From contig CAZABP010000002.1 of the NCBI GenBank assembly GCA_964483245.1, forward strand, positions 62,001-126,000: a DNA stretch of 64,000 bases, read 5' to 3'. The notes below the pieces were generated by a model that was not told the origin of the DNA, ran no database searches, and worked only from the letters and a program-made list of their open reading frames with translations. Made by a program: the position numbers and the translations under genes. The stretch is from CAZABP01 sp964483245 (GTDB taxonomy: Bacteria; Planctomycetota; UBA1135; UBA2386). Of the stretch, positions 1 to 9,519 are shown one piece after another (the first letter of the stretch is position 1; every line of letters starts with the position of its first letter).

Positions 1-900
1 CCGGGGCGCGCGTTTGCCCTGGCATCGCACCTGCGGCGCGACCCGCCGGCGCAGCTTCACGTGTACGGCTCGACCTATCCGGCCAATGCGACGCTCGGTG
101 CCGCGATGCTGCTCGGTGTGCCATTCAGCATCTCGTCGTACGTCGACTTCGACTTCGGCTACGACTTCAAGATGCTCGGCGAGAAGCTGCGGCGCGCGCG
201 GTTCTTCCGCGTGGTCACGGCCTTCTGCGCGCAGCGCCTGCGCGAACTGGAGCCTGCAGCCGCCGGCGCGAGAATCCCCGTCGTGCTGCTCGGGCTGGAT
301 CTGGACAGGTGGCAGGACGAGGCGGTCCCATCGGGTGCAGGGCTCCTGGTCAGCGCGGCACGCCTGGTCCCGAAGAAGGGCCTGCACATCCTGCCGCCCG
401 CCCTCGCGCAGTTGCGCGCGCGCGGGATCCCGTTCCGCTGGCTGATCGCCGGCGATGGCCCGGAACGCGAGCGCCTGCAGGCGCTGGTCAGCGAGCACGG
501 GATCGCGGACGCGGTCGAGTTCCTGGGCCCGGTCGGCAACGACGAAGTGCGCCGGCGGCTGCTGCACGCCGACGCGGCCGTGCTGCCGTGCGTCGTCGCC
601 TCAGACGGGGAGCGCGATGGGATCCCGATCTTCCTGACCGAGGCAATGGCGCTCGGGGTGCCGGTCGTGACGACGCCGGTGTCGGGGATTCCGGAGCTGA
701 TCGAAGATGGAGTGAACGGCCTGCTCGCGAGCCCCGGGTCGGCCGCGGCGCTCGCAGCGAAGCTCCAGCAGCTGCTAGCCGATTCGCCTGGCGCGCGTGC
801 CATCGGCCAGCGCGGCCGCGCCACGGTGCAGGCGAAGCTCGACGTCCGCGACGCCGCCAACGCGCTCTTGGCGCAGCTCGACGCGGGGGTGCCGACGTGA
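1..900 (+). CDS. Glycosyltransferase, GT4-like (5' end outside window)
   Basis: Retaining GT-B glycosyltransferase, probably adding a sugar to a surface polysaccharide at the cytoplasmic side of the membrane (role inferred from the family). The frame is open from base 1, so the N-terminus lies before the window; 299 residues are visible. The donor-binding half is complete: the strand and loop GLLVSAARLVPKKGLH, the LIAGDGPERERL segment, and DGIPIFLTEAMALGVPVV, which is the family EX7E motif with Asp replacing the first Glu. The stop codon lies inside the GTGA overlap with the next glycosyltransferase, so the two are translationally coupled. A short-chain specificity cannot be read from the sequence. 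Confidence 0.88.
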   Translation, partial: PGRAFALASHLRRDPPAQLHVYGSTYPANATLGAAMLLGVPFSISSYVDFDFGYDFKMLGEKLRRARFFRVVTAFCAQRLRELEPAAAGARIPVVLLGLDLDRWQDEAVPSGAGLLVSAARLVPKKGLHILPPALAQLRARGIPFRWLIAGDGPERERLQALVSEHGIADAVEFLGPVGNDEVRRRLLHADAAVLPCVVASDGERDGIPIFLTEAMALGVPVVTTPVSGIPELIEDGVNGLLASPGSAAALAAKLQQLLADSPGARAIGQRGRATVQAKLDVRDAANALLAQLDAGVPT

Positions 901-2207
901 AGCTGCTGTACGTGATCCATCAGTACTTTCCGTACGCCCGCTCCGGGACGGAGCAGTACTGCCTCGCGACGTCGCGCGAGGCGCGCCGGCGTGGCGACGA
1001 CGTGACGGTGCTCTCGCTGCACTGGGAGGAGCACGTCAGCGAACCACCGGTCCGGGTCTGGGAGGAGACGTACGACGGCTTCCGCGTGCTCTGGCTCGCC
1101 CACTGGATCGGGCTGAACCCGAACCGGGTGCTGCGCGACTACCACAATCCGCCGGTCGCGGCGCGCTTCGGCGAGCTGCTCGACGAGCTGCGGCCGGACG
1201 CGGTGCACTTCTTCCACCTGCGCCAGCTCGGCGCGGATCTGATCCCGATGGCGCGCGCCCGCGGGCTGCGCACGGTGGTCCACTTGATGGACTTCTGGTA
1301 CCTGTGCCCGCGCTTCACGCTGCTGCGCAGCGACGGCGCATTGTGCGATGGTCCGCCGCAGCAAGGACTCGGCTGCGTGCCGTGCCACCTCGGTCCGGAC
1401 GTACCGGAGCGGGAGCTCGCGGATCAGCGCGACGCGCTGGCGGCGTTGCCGCCGGACCCGCAGGACACGCCGGCCGCGCGCTTGGGGGCTTTGGTGCGGC
1501 GCAAGGACGTGATGCTGCAGCAGCTCGCGCAGGCGGACCATGTGTTCGCGCCGTCGCGTTTCCTGGCCGGGATGTTCGTGCACAACGGCTTCCCGGCGGC
1601 GCGGATCGAGGTGCTGCCGTACGGCCTCGACCCAGACCGCGTGCACCAGCTCCCGGTCCTGCGTCCGCGCACGCCGCTGCGGGTCGGATTCATCGGCGTG
1701 CTGTCGCCGTGGAAGGCGCCACACGTGCTGATCGATGCGGTGCTGGCACTGCCGGAGCTGCCGCTCGAGCTGACGCTGCACGGCGACCTGACGATGTCGA
1801 TGTTCGCCGACTATGTCGCCGGGCTGCAGCAGCGCGCCGCCGGAGACCCGCGGATCCGGTTCGCCGGGGCGTTCGCCGGCGAGCGGCTGGACGAGGTGCT
1901 CGCCGGCCTGGACCTGCTCGTCGTGCCGTCGATCTGGTACGAGAACACGCCGTTCGTCGTGCTCGAAGCCTTCGCGGCCGGAGTGCCGGTCGCCGCGTCC
2001 GCGCTCGGTGGGTTGACGGAGCTCGTGCAGCCGGGGCGCCAGGGTTGGCTGTTCCCGGCCGGCGATGCCCAGGCGCTGGCCGAGCTGTTGCGCACCTGCG
2101 TCGCCGAACCGCAGCGGTTCGATCGGCTCGCGGTCCAGGTCCCGGCTTCGATCGCGATGAACTACGACCGGTTCCGCGCGGTCTACGGCGGGCAGGCGCC
2201 GGCATGA
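897..2207 (+). CDS. Glycosyltransferase family 4
   Basis: Predicted 436-residue GT-B glycosyltransferase acting in polysaccharide assembly. The N-terminal acceptor-domain loop is clear (HQYFPYARSGTEQY, with the Gly-rich loop typical of GT4). The C-terminal domain has VGFIGVLSPWKAPHVL and an intact EX7E motif in ENTPFVVLEAFAAGVPVAAS. The GTG start at 897 is chosen because it places the GT4 N-terminal strand at residue 2 and overlaps the upstream stop (GTGA); the longer open frame upstream has no glycosyltransferase character. It in turn overlaps the next gene by ATGA, so three transferases form one coupled unit. Confidence 0.9.
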   Translation: MKLLYVIHQYFPYARSGTEQYCLATSREARRRGDDVTVLSLHWEEHVSEPPVRVWEETYDGFRVLWLAHWIGLNPNRVLRDYHNPPVAARFGELLDELRPDAVHFFHLRQLGADLIPMARARGLRTVVHLMDFWYLCPRFTLLRSDGALCDGPPQQGLGCVPCHLGPDVPERELADQRDALAALPPDPQDTPAARLGALVRRKDVMLQQLAQADHVFAPSRFLAGMFVHNGFPAARIEVLPYGLDPDRVHQLPVLRPRTPLRVGFIGVLSPWKAPHVLIDAVLALPELPLELTLHGDLTMSMFADYVAGLQQRAAGDPRIRFAGAFAGERLDEVLAGLDLLVVPSIWYENTPFVVLEAFAAGVPVAASALGGLTELVQPGRQGWLFPAGDAQALAELLRTCVAEPQRFDRLAVQVPASIAMNYDRFRAVYGGQAPA

Positions 2208-3844
2208 GCCGCTCGCGCGCACGCGCACGGCTCGCGATGCCGCTGCTGCTGCTGCTGTGGCCGCAGACGCTGCTCGTCGCCGTGATGGCGATCCTGCTCG
2301 ACACGATCTGCTGGCCGTTCGTGTGGTTTGCACGCCGCCGCGTGCGCCACGTCGACGTGGCGCCGCCGACGCGGAATGCGTCGGTCATCGTGCTCAACTG
2401 GAACGGCTGGCACTTCCTCGAGCATCTGCTGCCGACGCTGCAGATCGCGGTTGCTCGGGCGCCGGGTGATCACGAGGTCATCGTCGTCGACAACGGCAGC
2501 ACCGATGGTTCGGCGGCCAAGGTGGCGGAGTTCTTCCCCTGGGCGCGGGTCGTGCGGCTGCCGCGCAATCTGTTCTTCATCCGCGGCAACCGGGCCGGCG
2601 TCGAGGCAGCGACGCGCGACATCCTGGTGTTCCTGAACAACGACATGACCGTCGAGCCGGACTTCCTGGTGCGGCTGCTCGAGCGGTTCGGCGAGCCGGA
2701 TCTGTTCGCGGTCGCAGCGCGGATCCAGATGCACGGCCGGCGCGTCGAGACCGGTTGCACGCGGTCGTTCTTCAAGCGCGGGGCGTTCCGCCTCGTGCAC
2801 GTCGATCCGTATCCGGCTCCGCGGGTGCCGACGTTCTGGGCCGGCGGCGGCAGCAGCGCGTTCGACCGGGCGAAGTACGTCTCGCTCGGGGGGTTCGAAG
2901 ATCTGTACGAGCCGTGCTACGTCGAAGACGTCAGCCTGTCGTACCAGGCCTGGAAGCGCGGCTGGCGGATCGAGTACTGCGCCGGCAGCGTCGTGCACCA
3001 CCTGCACCGCGGCACGTCGGAAAAGGTGTTCGGTGAGGCCGGCGTCGAGGCGCTGGACCGGCGCAACCGAGAGCTGTTCTTCTGGCGCAGCGTCACCAGC
3101 TGGCCGCGCGTGCTGGCGCGCGCGCTGTTCGCGCCGTGGAACACGCTGAAGAACGCGCGCCACACCGGCCTGTGGCTGCAGGTGCGCGCGCAGGTCGCCG
3201 CGCTGCCGCGGATCCCGCGCGCCCTGTGGGCGCGCCAACTGAGCCGGCCGTACTACCGGCGCAGCGACGCGGAGGTGCTGCGGCTGTCGTGCGGCGTGGC
3301 GCCGTACCGGCGCAGCCTGCCGCAGCCCCCCGACCAGCTCCCGATCCTGATCTCGCTCGGGGCGGACGAACCGGCCGTGCCGCTGCAGCTGGCGGACGTG
3401 GATCTGCGCGTCGTCACGGTCGGTGCCGATGGCATCGATCAGCCGCCGATCGAGGATCTGTTCGGCCTCGTGCCGCGCCGGTTCTGGGGGCATGCCCGCG
3501 ACGGTGAGCGCCGCGACCGGCTGCGGCACGTGCTGCACGAGATGGATCACGATGCGCTGCTGTTCCGCGATCTCGGCACGCTGGCGGCGGCCCGCCCGCA
3601 CCTGGAGTCGCCGTTCCTCGTGCTGCTCGGCGAGCTGCCAGAGCCGTCATCGCCGCTCGAGTCGCTGCGCGAACATCGGTTCCTGCCGCAGCTGCTGGCG
3701 GGGGCGGTGGCGGTCCTGTGCACCGATCGGCAGACGATGACCCGGCTGCAGCAGCTGGACGCGCGCCTGCCGCTGCAGCTCGCCGATGGGGATGGCGCCC
3801 TGGCCGCGGCCGCTCAGCGGACGACGCGCCGGGCGAGCAGATAG
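2204..3844 (+). CDS. Glycosyltransferase family 2 (rhamnosyltransferase-like)
   Basis: 546-residue inverting GT-A glycosyltransferase. A hydrophobic N-terminal segment (about residues 11-40, rich in Leu/Val) suggests membrane attachment. The GT2 core follows: SVIVLNWNGW, VIVVDNGSTDGS, FLNNDMTVEPDF (the DXD-like metal site region) and a WAGGGSSAFDR...GGFEDLYEPCYVEDV acceptor/ED region, arranged as in WbbL-type transferases. The last 200 or so residues are a poorly conserved extension. The ATG start overlaps the previous stop (ATGA). The 3' end runs 31 bases into the convergent glycosyltransferase on the minus strand, so the two genes share DNA at their ends. Confidence 0.88.
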   Translation: MSRSRARARLAMPLLLLLWPQTLLVAVMAILLDTICWPFVWFARRRVRHVDVAPPTRNASVIVLNWNGWHFLEHLLPTLQIAVARAPGDHEVIVVDNGSTDGSAAKVAEFFPWARVVRLPRNLFFIRGNRAGVEAATRDILVFLNNDMTVEPDFLVRLLERFGEPDLFAVAARIQMHGRRVETGCTRSFFKRGAFRLVHVDPYPAPRVPTFWAGGGSSAFDRAKYVSLGGFEDLYEPCYVEDVSLSYQAWKRGWRIEYCAGSVVHHLHRGTSEKVFGEAGVEALDRRNRELFFWRSVTSWPRVLARALFAPWNTLKNARHTGLWLQVRAQVAALPRIPRALWARQLSRPYYRRSDAEVLRLSCGVAPYRRSLPQPPDQLPILISLGADEPAVPLQLADVDLRVVTVGADGIDQPPIEDLFGLVPRRFWGHARDGERRDRLRHVLHEMDHDALLFRDLGTLAAARPHLESPFLVLLGELPEPSSPLESLREHRFLPQLLAGAVAVLCTDRQTMTRLQQLDARLPLQLADGDGALAAAAQRTTRRASR

Positions 3845-5130
3845 GCCACGCCGGCCGGTCGGCCGACGATCCGCGAGAACAGCCGTGCGGTCCGCGACAG
3901 CGGGGGGACGACGACGCGCGTGGTGCTCCCGCCCGAGCCCAGGAAGTGCTCGGCGATCATCGCGGCGAGCCGCTGCCGGGTCTGCGTGTGCGAGTAGCGA
4001 CGCTCGACGAGGTCGCGGGCAGCCTGCAGCATCGGCCCGGCATCGTGCGCGCGCAGGCGTCGCAGCGCGGCGACTCCTTCCTGCGGCGACTCGAATGCGC
4101 AGTAATGCGTATCCGGGACGAGCCCCAGGCCTTCGACACCGACCGCGGTCGACAGCACCGGCCGGCCGAACGCGAACGCTTCGAGCACCTTGATCCGCGT
4201 GCCGCCGCCGGAGTGGATCGGCAGATAGATCGCGGTGCAGCGTTCGTAGACCGCGCGCAGGTCGTCGACACGGCCGAGCAGCTGCAGCCCCGGGGTGCCG
4301 CGGTGCCGCTCGAGCCGACCGCCGCTGTCGAGTCCGACGAGCAGGATCTCGAGCCGCGGCCATTCGGCGCGCAGCGCCGGCAGGTGGTGCTCGATCAGGT
4401 CTTCGGCCGCTTCCAGGTTCGGCGGGTAGTCGAACGTGCCGACGAACAGCAGGGTCGGATCGCGCTGCTGGTCGTGCGGCGGCAGCAGCGGAATCCGTGC
4501 TACGTCGACCGAGTTCTCGACGCCGATCACGCGCGCGTCCGGCACCAGTCCGAGCACCCGCTGGCGGTCGAGCTCCGACACCGTGATCGTCAGGCGCGCG
4601 CGGCGGACGGCCGCTGCTTCGGTGCGCGCGATGCAGAACGACTCCATCGCACGTGCGACGCGCTCCGGCAACGGGCGCGGGACGTCGTCGTGGCGGCCGA
4701 GCAGCGCCGATTCGACGTTGTGCAGATGCAGCAGCAGCGGCAGATGATCGCGCCGCGGCAGCAGCGGCAGCACGAACGTGCTGTCGGCGACGAGGCAGTC
4801 GGGCCGCAGCAGCTTGACCAGGTCGTGCACCTGCTGCGCGCTCTCCGGCACCCAGCGTCGCTCGAGCAGCTCGGAGTGCCCGCGCACCCAGCGCGTCAGC
4901 TTGCGGCCCCAGGAGCTTCGCGCAGCACCGGCGGCGGCGAGTGCATGGACGCGGATCCCGGTCGCGTCCTGGAAGCGCTTGACCGTGTGCGCCTGTTCGG
5001 CCCCCGGGATCGGCGCGGCGAGCTGGACCGGTCCCAACGTCGCCAGCGCATCGACCAGCAGACGGGAGCGGATCCGCCCGCCGTGATCCTGGGGATCCGG
5101 CAGGTAGGGTGCGAGAACGAGACTGTGGAT
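3814..5130 (-). CDS. Glycosyltransferase family 4, apparent non-canonical start
   Basis: GT-B glycosyltransferase of about 438 residues. The N-terminal strand and loop LVLAPYLPDPQDHGGRIRS and the donor site GGGTRIKVLEAFAFGRPVLS identify the family. The start is a problem. In frame, from the end of the upstream M16 gene (5186) to the family's first strand there is no ATG, GTG or TTG; the best-placed codon is ATC at 5130, four codons before the conserved strand. The first standard-type alternatives are CTG codons inside or after that strand and a TTG about 33 residues in. I give 5130 as the most likely boundary; the exact start is uncertain. The gene sits downstream of the M16 pair and converges on the other glycosyltransferases. 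Confidence 0.8.
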   Translation of the reverse strand: MHSLVLAPYLPDPQDHGGRIRSRLLVDALATLGPVQLAAPIPGAEQAHTVKRFQDATGIRVHALAAAGAARSSWGRKLTRWVRGHSELLERRWVPESAQQVHDLVKLLRPDCLVADSTFVLPLLPRRDHLPLLLHLHNVESALLGRHDDVPRPLPERVARAMESFCIARTEAAAVRRARLTITVSELDRQRVLGLVPDARVIGVENSVDVARIPLLPPHDQQRDPTLLFVGTFDYPPNLEAAEDLIEHHLPALRAEWPRLEILLVGLDSGGRLERHRGTPGLQLLGRVDDLRAVYERCTAIYLPIHSGGGTRIKVLEAFAFGRPVLSTAVGVEGLGLVPDTHYCAFESPQEGVAALRRLRAHDAGPMLQAARDLVERRYSHTQTRQRLAAMIAEHFLGSGGSTTRVVVPPLSRTARLFSRIVGRPAGVAYLLARRVVR

Positions 5131-5185
5131 GGCAGGGCCTCTGGGGCGACAGAGGGTGGTGGCCCGCCAGTCTAGTCGGGACCGG

Positions 5186-6502
5186 TCAGCGGAGGGAACT
5201 GACCTCGATGCGTTCCAGCGCAGCCGGATCTCCGACCAGCACGATCGTGATCCCCTCCGGATCGTGAAGAGCCGCAGCCGACGCCGCCGCGTCGCGATCG
5301 ACCGCTGCCAGCGCCTCGAGGTGACGCTGCCAGGCGAGCGGATCGCCGTAGTCCCGCACTGATTCGAAGATCGCCCAGGCGATGCCGGCATGCGTCTGCA
5401 GTGATGCAGCGTGGTCGGCACGCAGGGTCGCCCGCGCGGCGGCGAGCGCGGCATCCGGGAACTGGCCTTCCCGTACGCGCACGAGCGCAGCCCCGATCCG
5501 CCGCAGCACCTCCTCGACCTGGTCGGCGCGGGTTCGCGTGATCAATGCGAACGGCGCCCGCTGTGCCAGGAACGGTTGCGTCAGGCCAACGCCGTAGACG
5601 AGCCCATGGTCGACGCGCAGCTCGTCGACCAACACGCTGGTGAACCCGCTGGCGACGATGCGCTGCACCACCTCGGTCGCGGCCCGGGCCGGATCCCCGG
5701 CGGCGCGGCCGAGACCGGCGAGCTGGATGTAGACCTGGTCCATCTGCCGGCGCGGGACTTCGAGCACGCGCGGTGCCGGAACGCGTGGCTGCGGGGGTTC
5801 GACCGCCGGCCGCGGGTCACCGGCCGGCAGCTTGCCGAGCAGTTCACGCAGCGCACCGGTGACTGCCGGATCGCGCGGTCCGACCAGCACGCAGATCGCG
5901 TCGCGCGCGGCGAGCAGCCGGTGCGCGCCCGCGACCACGTCGTCGCGCGTCCAGCTGCGCAACCGCTCCGGCTCGGTCAGCCGCAGGCCATCGGCATACG
6001 GATGCGTGCCGAGCACGGCGGCGACGGCCGCCTGCTGGCCGAGGAACTCCGGCTGATCCAGCGAGTGTTGGATCGACGCGAGGCTGCGGGCGCGTTCCCG
6101 CTCGACGATCGACGGCTCGAAGCGCGGCGCGAGCAGGGCGCCGGTCAGGAGCTCGAGCGCGCGTGCCGCATGCGTGGCGAGACAGGAGATCTGGATCGAC
6201 GTGTGCTCGACGCCGACTTCGGCGTAGGCCGTGCCACCGATGGCATCGAGCGCGTTCTGCACCTCCTGCTCGCCGAGGTCGCCGTGGCCGAGCCAGATCA
6301 GGGGCAGCGCGAACCGTGCGAGCCCACGCTGCGGCGCCGGCTCGTGCGCCGTCCCGCGCGCGAAGTACAGCGCGATCGTCGCCAACGGCAGCGAACTGCG
6401 CTCGACCGTGACGAGCCGCGCGCCGCCCGGCAGGGTCTCCATCTGCTGGCACGGCAGGACCGTGCTGGCGAGGGCGCACAGCAGCACTGCTGCCGTTCTC
6501 AT
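5186..6502 (-). CDS. M16 peptidase-like protein lacking the zinc site
   Basis: 438 residues with an N-terminal signal peptide (about residues 1-18). Two M16 half-domains can be traced; the first contains GLARFALPLIWLG where active members have the HxxEH zinc motif, so the catalytic residues are missing. The C-terminal half keeps the typical substrate-chamber pattern FTSVLVDELRVDHGLVYGV, which matches the R-x-x-x-G-L-x-Y element of M16 partner subunits. The start overlaps the stop of the catalytic M16 gene (ATGA), as expected for a two-subunit periplasmic processing peptidase in which one subunit is inactive. Assignment as the non-catalytic partner is inference from family knowledge. Confidence 0.9.
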   Translation of the reverse strand: MRTAAVLLCALASTVLPCQQMETLPGGARLVTVERSSLPLATIALYFARGTAHEPAPQRGLARFALPLIWLGHGDLGEQEVQNALDAIGGTAYAEVGVEHTSIQISCLATHAARALELLTGALLAPRFEPSIVERERARSLASIQHSLDQPEFLGQQAAVAAVLGTHPYADGLRLTEPERLRSWTRDDVVAGAHRLLAARDAICVLVGPRDPAVTGALRELLGKLPAGDPRPAVEPPQPRVPAPRVLEVPRRQMDQVYIQLAGLGRAAGDPARAATEVVQRIVASGFTSVLVDELRVDHGLVYGVGLTQPFLAQRAPFALITRTRADQVEEVLRRIGAALVRVREGQFPDAALAAARATLRADHAASLQTHAGIAWAIFESVRDYGDPLAWQRHLEALAAVDRDAAASAAALHDPEGITIVLVGDPAALERIEVSSLR

Positions 6503-7797
6503 CGCGTCTCCAACGGCAGCAGGACCGCGGTCGCGGATCGTTCGAGCCGCAGGTACTGCCCCGCGGCGTCGCGGACCTGCTGCGCGGTCACTGCAGCGTG
6601 CCGCTCCGGCAGCTGCAGGACGGCGCGGTGGTCGCCGAGCTGCAGCTCACCGCGGCCGAGCCATTCGGCGCGGCCGCCGAACGTTTCGAGGCTGCGCACG
6701 ACGGCGGCGAGGCACGCAGTGCGCGCGCGTGCCAGTTCGTCGTCGCCAGCCCCGTCGGCCAGGAACGCCGCGAGCTCTTCGGCGACGATCGCTTCGACGC
6801 GCGCCACGTCGGCGCCGGGCACGAGGGTCAGATGCAACGTGAACGGACCCGGATCGGTGGTCCAGCCGTGCAACGCGAGGACCTGCGTCGCCAGCCGTTC
6901 ACGCTGCACGAGGCGCCGGTGCAACCGCGACGAATCGCCGCCGCCGAGCAGCCGCTGCGCGAGATCGAGCGCGGCGTGTTCGGCCGCGCGGCCAGCCGGC
7001 CCTTGGAACGCGATCAGCAAGGTCGGTTGCGACACCGGCCGGCGCAGCTCGACCCGGGAGCGGAACGCGCGCGGGGGCTCCTCGGCCGGCGGCGCGTGCG
7101 TGCCTTCGCAGCGTGCGAGCCCGCCGAACCACTTCGTGGCGAGCGCGAAGCCGTGCTCCGGCGTGACGTCGCCGGCGAGCACGAGGACCGCACGGTCCGG
7201 TCCGTAGTGCCGTGCGTAGAACTCGCGGCAGCGTGCGACCGTCGTGTCACGCACGTCCGCGGCCCAACCGAGCACCGGAGTGCGGTACGGGTGCGCCTGA
7301 TACAGGTGCGACATCAACAGCGCACGCAGCGCGCCGTCCGGATCGTCCTCGATGCTCATCCGGCGCTCCTCCAGCACGACCTGGATCTCGCGCGCGAGCA
7401 CATGACGCGGGATCGAGAGTCCGTGCATGCGATCCGCTTCGAGCTCGAGCAGCGCTGCGAGGGACTCCGGCGGAACCTGCGTCGTGTAGCAGGTCAGATC
7501 CTGCGTCGTGAACGCGTTGCCGGCGCCGCCGGCCTGCTCGAGCACGCGGTCGAACTGTTTCGGCCCGAACTTGCGCGTCCCGTTGAACATCATGTGCTCG
7601 AACAGGTGCGCGAGACCGGACTCACCAGGCCGCTCGTCGCGCGAGCCGACGCGGTAGAACAGCCGGACCGCGATCAACGGGGCACTGTGATCCGGCGCCA
7701 CGATCACGACCATGCCGTTGTCGAGCACGGTCCGCTCCGCCGGCAGGTCGAGGGCGCCGCCGGTGAGGAACGTGGCCTGCAGCAGGAGCTCGAGCAT
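6499..7797 (-). CDS. M16 family zinc peptidase, catalytic subunit
   Basis: 432-residue zinc metallopeptidase of the pitrilysin / processing peptidase family. The inverted zinc motif HLFEH is at residues 64-68, in GESGLAHLFEHMMFNGT, and the third ligand is Glu143 in VVLEERRM, which is the HxxEH-X74-E spacing of the family. The second half (DPGPFTLHLTLVPG...) is the usual non-catalytic repeat. The N-terminus is hydrophobic but short, so export is plausible rather than clear. It is the first gene of a coupled pair with the inactive M16 protein and probably forms a heterodimer that degrades peptides in the periplasm. Confidence 0.93.
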   Translation of the reverse strand: MLELLLQATFLTGGALDLPAERTVLDNGMVVIVAPDHSAPLIAVRLFYRVGSRDERPGESGLAHLFEHMMFNGTRKFGPKQFDRVLEQAGGAGNAFTTQDLTCYTTQVPPESLAALLELEADRMHGLSIPRHVLAREIQVVLEERRMSIEDDPDGALRALLMSHLYQAHPYRTPVLGWAADVRDTTVARCREFYARHYGPDRAVLVLAGDVTPEHGFALATKWFGGLARCEGTHAPPAEEPPRAFRSRVELRRPVSQPTLLIAFQGPAGRAAEHAALDLAQRLLGGGDSSRLHRRLVQRERLATQVLALHGWTTDPGPFTLHLTLVPGADVARVEAIVAEELAAFLADGAGDDELARARTACLAAVVRSLETFGGRAEWLGRGELQLGDHRAVLQLPERHAAVTAQQVRDAAGQYLRLERSATAVLLPLETR

Positions 7798-7964
7798 CGG
7801 GCGCGGAGCTTAGCTCGCGCCGTTGGGCGCGCCGCGCCACGGCGGCGCCGACTGCGGCGGTCCGCACGGGCCAGGCGCCGTTGTCATCGGCCGTGACCGC
7901 GCATCGTCGCCCGTGTGGGTGCCGTGCTAGGATCCGGCTCCCCCGTCTCCTTCGGAGCCACACC

Positions 7965-9020
7965 ATGCACAAGTGCCTCTCTGCCGGTTTGGCCGGCCTC
8001 GTCGTTTCTTCTCTCGCCGCGCAGGGCGGCGTCATTCCGCCCGGCCATGCCGAGGCGTGGGCGAACGCCTGCGCTTCGCTGCCGCTGGGGCGCTCCTGGC
8101 ACCGCTACCACCAGCTGTACGAGCCGGCTTCCCTGCCGTCGACGCTGACGGCAGGGAAGAAGATCGTCTCGATTGGCTGGCGGCGGTGCTCGTCGATCTC
8201 GACGACCTATCCCGCCGTGACGATCGACACCGAGATCTCGTTGTTCAGCGTCCCGCTGACGCAGGCGACGCTGTCGACGACGTTCGCGGTGAACCGCGCC
8301 GCGGGCACGGGCGGGATCGTCTTCACGCGCAAGAAGGTCAACCTGCCACCGCTGCCGTTCACGGGGCCGCAGGTCTACTACACGCTGTTCCTCGACTCGC
8401 CGCACATGTTCGCCGGACCTGGGCTGCTCGTCGAAATGGTCGGGACCGACACCGTGGCGACATCCAATGGATGGAACGTCGACACCTGCCTCGGCGGCAG
8501 CAGCGGCGTGGTCGGGAACTTCGGCCTCGCCTGCGGACCGACGACGAACACGATTGGATCGACCTCGAGCAGCGGCAGCTACCTGCCCGGATCGACGATC
8601 ACGATCACGCAGAACGCAGGGCCAGCGAGCCTGCCGGCGATCAACATGGTCGGCTTCAGCGCAGCGGAGCTGGTCCCCGGCGTGCCGCTGCCGCTCGATC
8701 TGTCGCCGCTCGGTGCCACCAACTGCAAGGTCTACACGAGCATCTACTTCTCGTTCCCGACCGTCCTGGACGGGAGTGGCACCGGCTCGGTCATGATCGC
8801 GGTGCCGATCGATCCGGCATTCAGCGGCGTGAAGTTCAACTCGCAGTGGCTGAACGCGCATCCGGCGGCGCCGGGTGGACTGAGCCTCAGTGCCGGGCGC
8901 CATTTCGAGATCGGTCCGGTGCGCTGCAACATGTCGTACATGTATCGCTTCAGCGACAACCTCGACACGACCGGGTCCAAGTACCCCGACCGCGGTCCGG
9001 TTCTGCGCGCCGTCTACTGA
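7965..9020 (+). CDS. Secreted protein of unknown function with shared C-terminal module
   Basis: 351 residues. The start is supported by GGAG at 7954-7957, seven bases before the ATG. A signal peptide covers about residues 1-20 (hydrophobic, ending SLAAQ). The mature protein is rich in Thr, Ser, Gly and Pro with few charged residues, as in extracellular beta-sheet proteins. Near the C-terminus, VMIAVPIDPAFSGVKFNSQW followed by GGLSLSAGRHFEIG resembles the ends of two other secreted proteins in this window (22415-23854 and 51607-54042). I do not recognise the N-terminal part and give no function. It stands alone, with no obvious operon partner. Confidence 0.8.
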   Translation: MHKCLSAGLAGLVVSSLAAQGGVIPPGHAEAWANACASLPLGRSWHRYHQLYEPASLPSTLTAGKKIVSIGWRRCSSISTTYPAVTIDTEISLFSVPLTQATLSTTFAVNRAAGTGGIVFTRKKVNLPPLPFTGPQVYYTLFLDSPHMFAGPGLLVEMVGTDTVATSNGWNVDTCLGGSSGVVGNFGLACGPTTNTIGSTSSSGSYLPGSTITITQNAGPASLPAINMVGFSAAELVPGVPLPLDLSPLGATNCKVYTSIYFSFPTVLDGSGTGSVMIAVPIDPAFSGVKFNSQWLNAHPAAPGGLSLSAGRHFEIGPVRCNMSYMYRFSDNLDTTGSKYPDRGPVLRAVY

Positions 9021-9051
9021 TCGGCCGCGATCGCGCGTCTGCGCGACTCAG

Positions 9052-9363
9052 TCACTCGGGCGGCGGCTCGCGCAGGATCGTTGCCTCGCCGATCGCGGGG
9101 AACGCCTGCTCGAGCCGTGCCCCCAGCTCGGCAGCGAACGGCATCGCGGCTTCGTCGTAGACGCGGATCTCGCCGTTCGTCGTCGCGAAGCTCTCGACGC
9201 GCGCGACGCGGCGCCGCCGACCCAGCCGGCCATCGCTGACGTACACGTCGTAGGTCCGGCGGGCCCAGCCTTCGACGTCGAGGCGCAGGCCGTGCCGGTC
9301 GCAGAGCTCGCGCACCAACGTGTGCAGCCGCTCGTCGGGAGAAGGTTCCTGGATCCGGACCAT
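9052..9363 (-). CDS. Small conserved-looking cytoplasmic protein, unknown
   Basis: 103 residues, mixed alpha/beta composition, no signal peptide and no membrane segment. The sequence alternates basic and acidic stretches (RELCDRHGLRLDVEGWARRT, then DGRLGRRRRVARVESF), suggesting a compact two-layer fold, but I do not recognise the family. The frame has coding-like third-position GC. It lies 31 bases after the convergent secreted protein and about 156 bases before the parvulin gene on the same strand. Confidence 0.55.
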   Translation of the reverse strand: MVRIQEPSPDERLHTLVRELCDRHGLRLDVEGWARRTYDVYVSDGRLGRRRRVARVESFATTNGEIRVYDEAAMPFAAELGARLEQAFPAIGEATILREPPPE

Positions 9364-9519
9364 CGATCGGCGGCGATGGTAGCAGTGGCGCCGGGAGGTC
9401 CCGAAATGCGCCGTCGCATCGAGGCTGTCGGGTCGCCAGCGGACCCGCCGGCGTCATCCGGCATGGCACCGGCGCGGATCCCGCGGCTCCGCTGCGCCGC
9501 GGACTCGGCGCCAGCGGCG

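Noticed and set aside
159..2333. Long minus-strand open frame of 724 codons opposite the glycosyltransferases
   Set aside because: Arg/Ala-rich shadow of the real genes, typical in high-GC DNA; no protein-like pattern.
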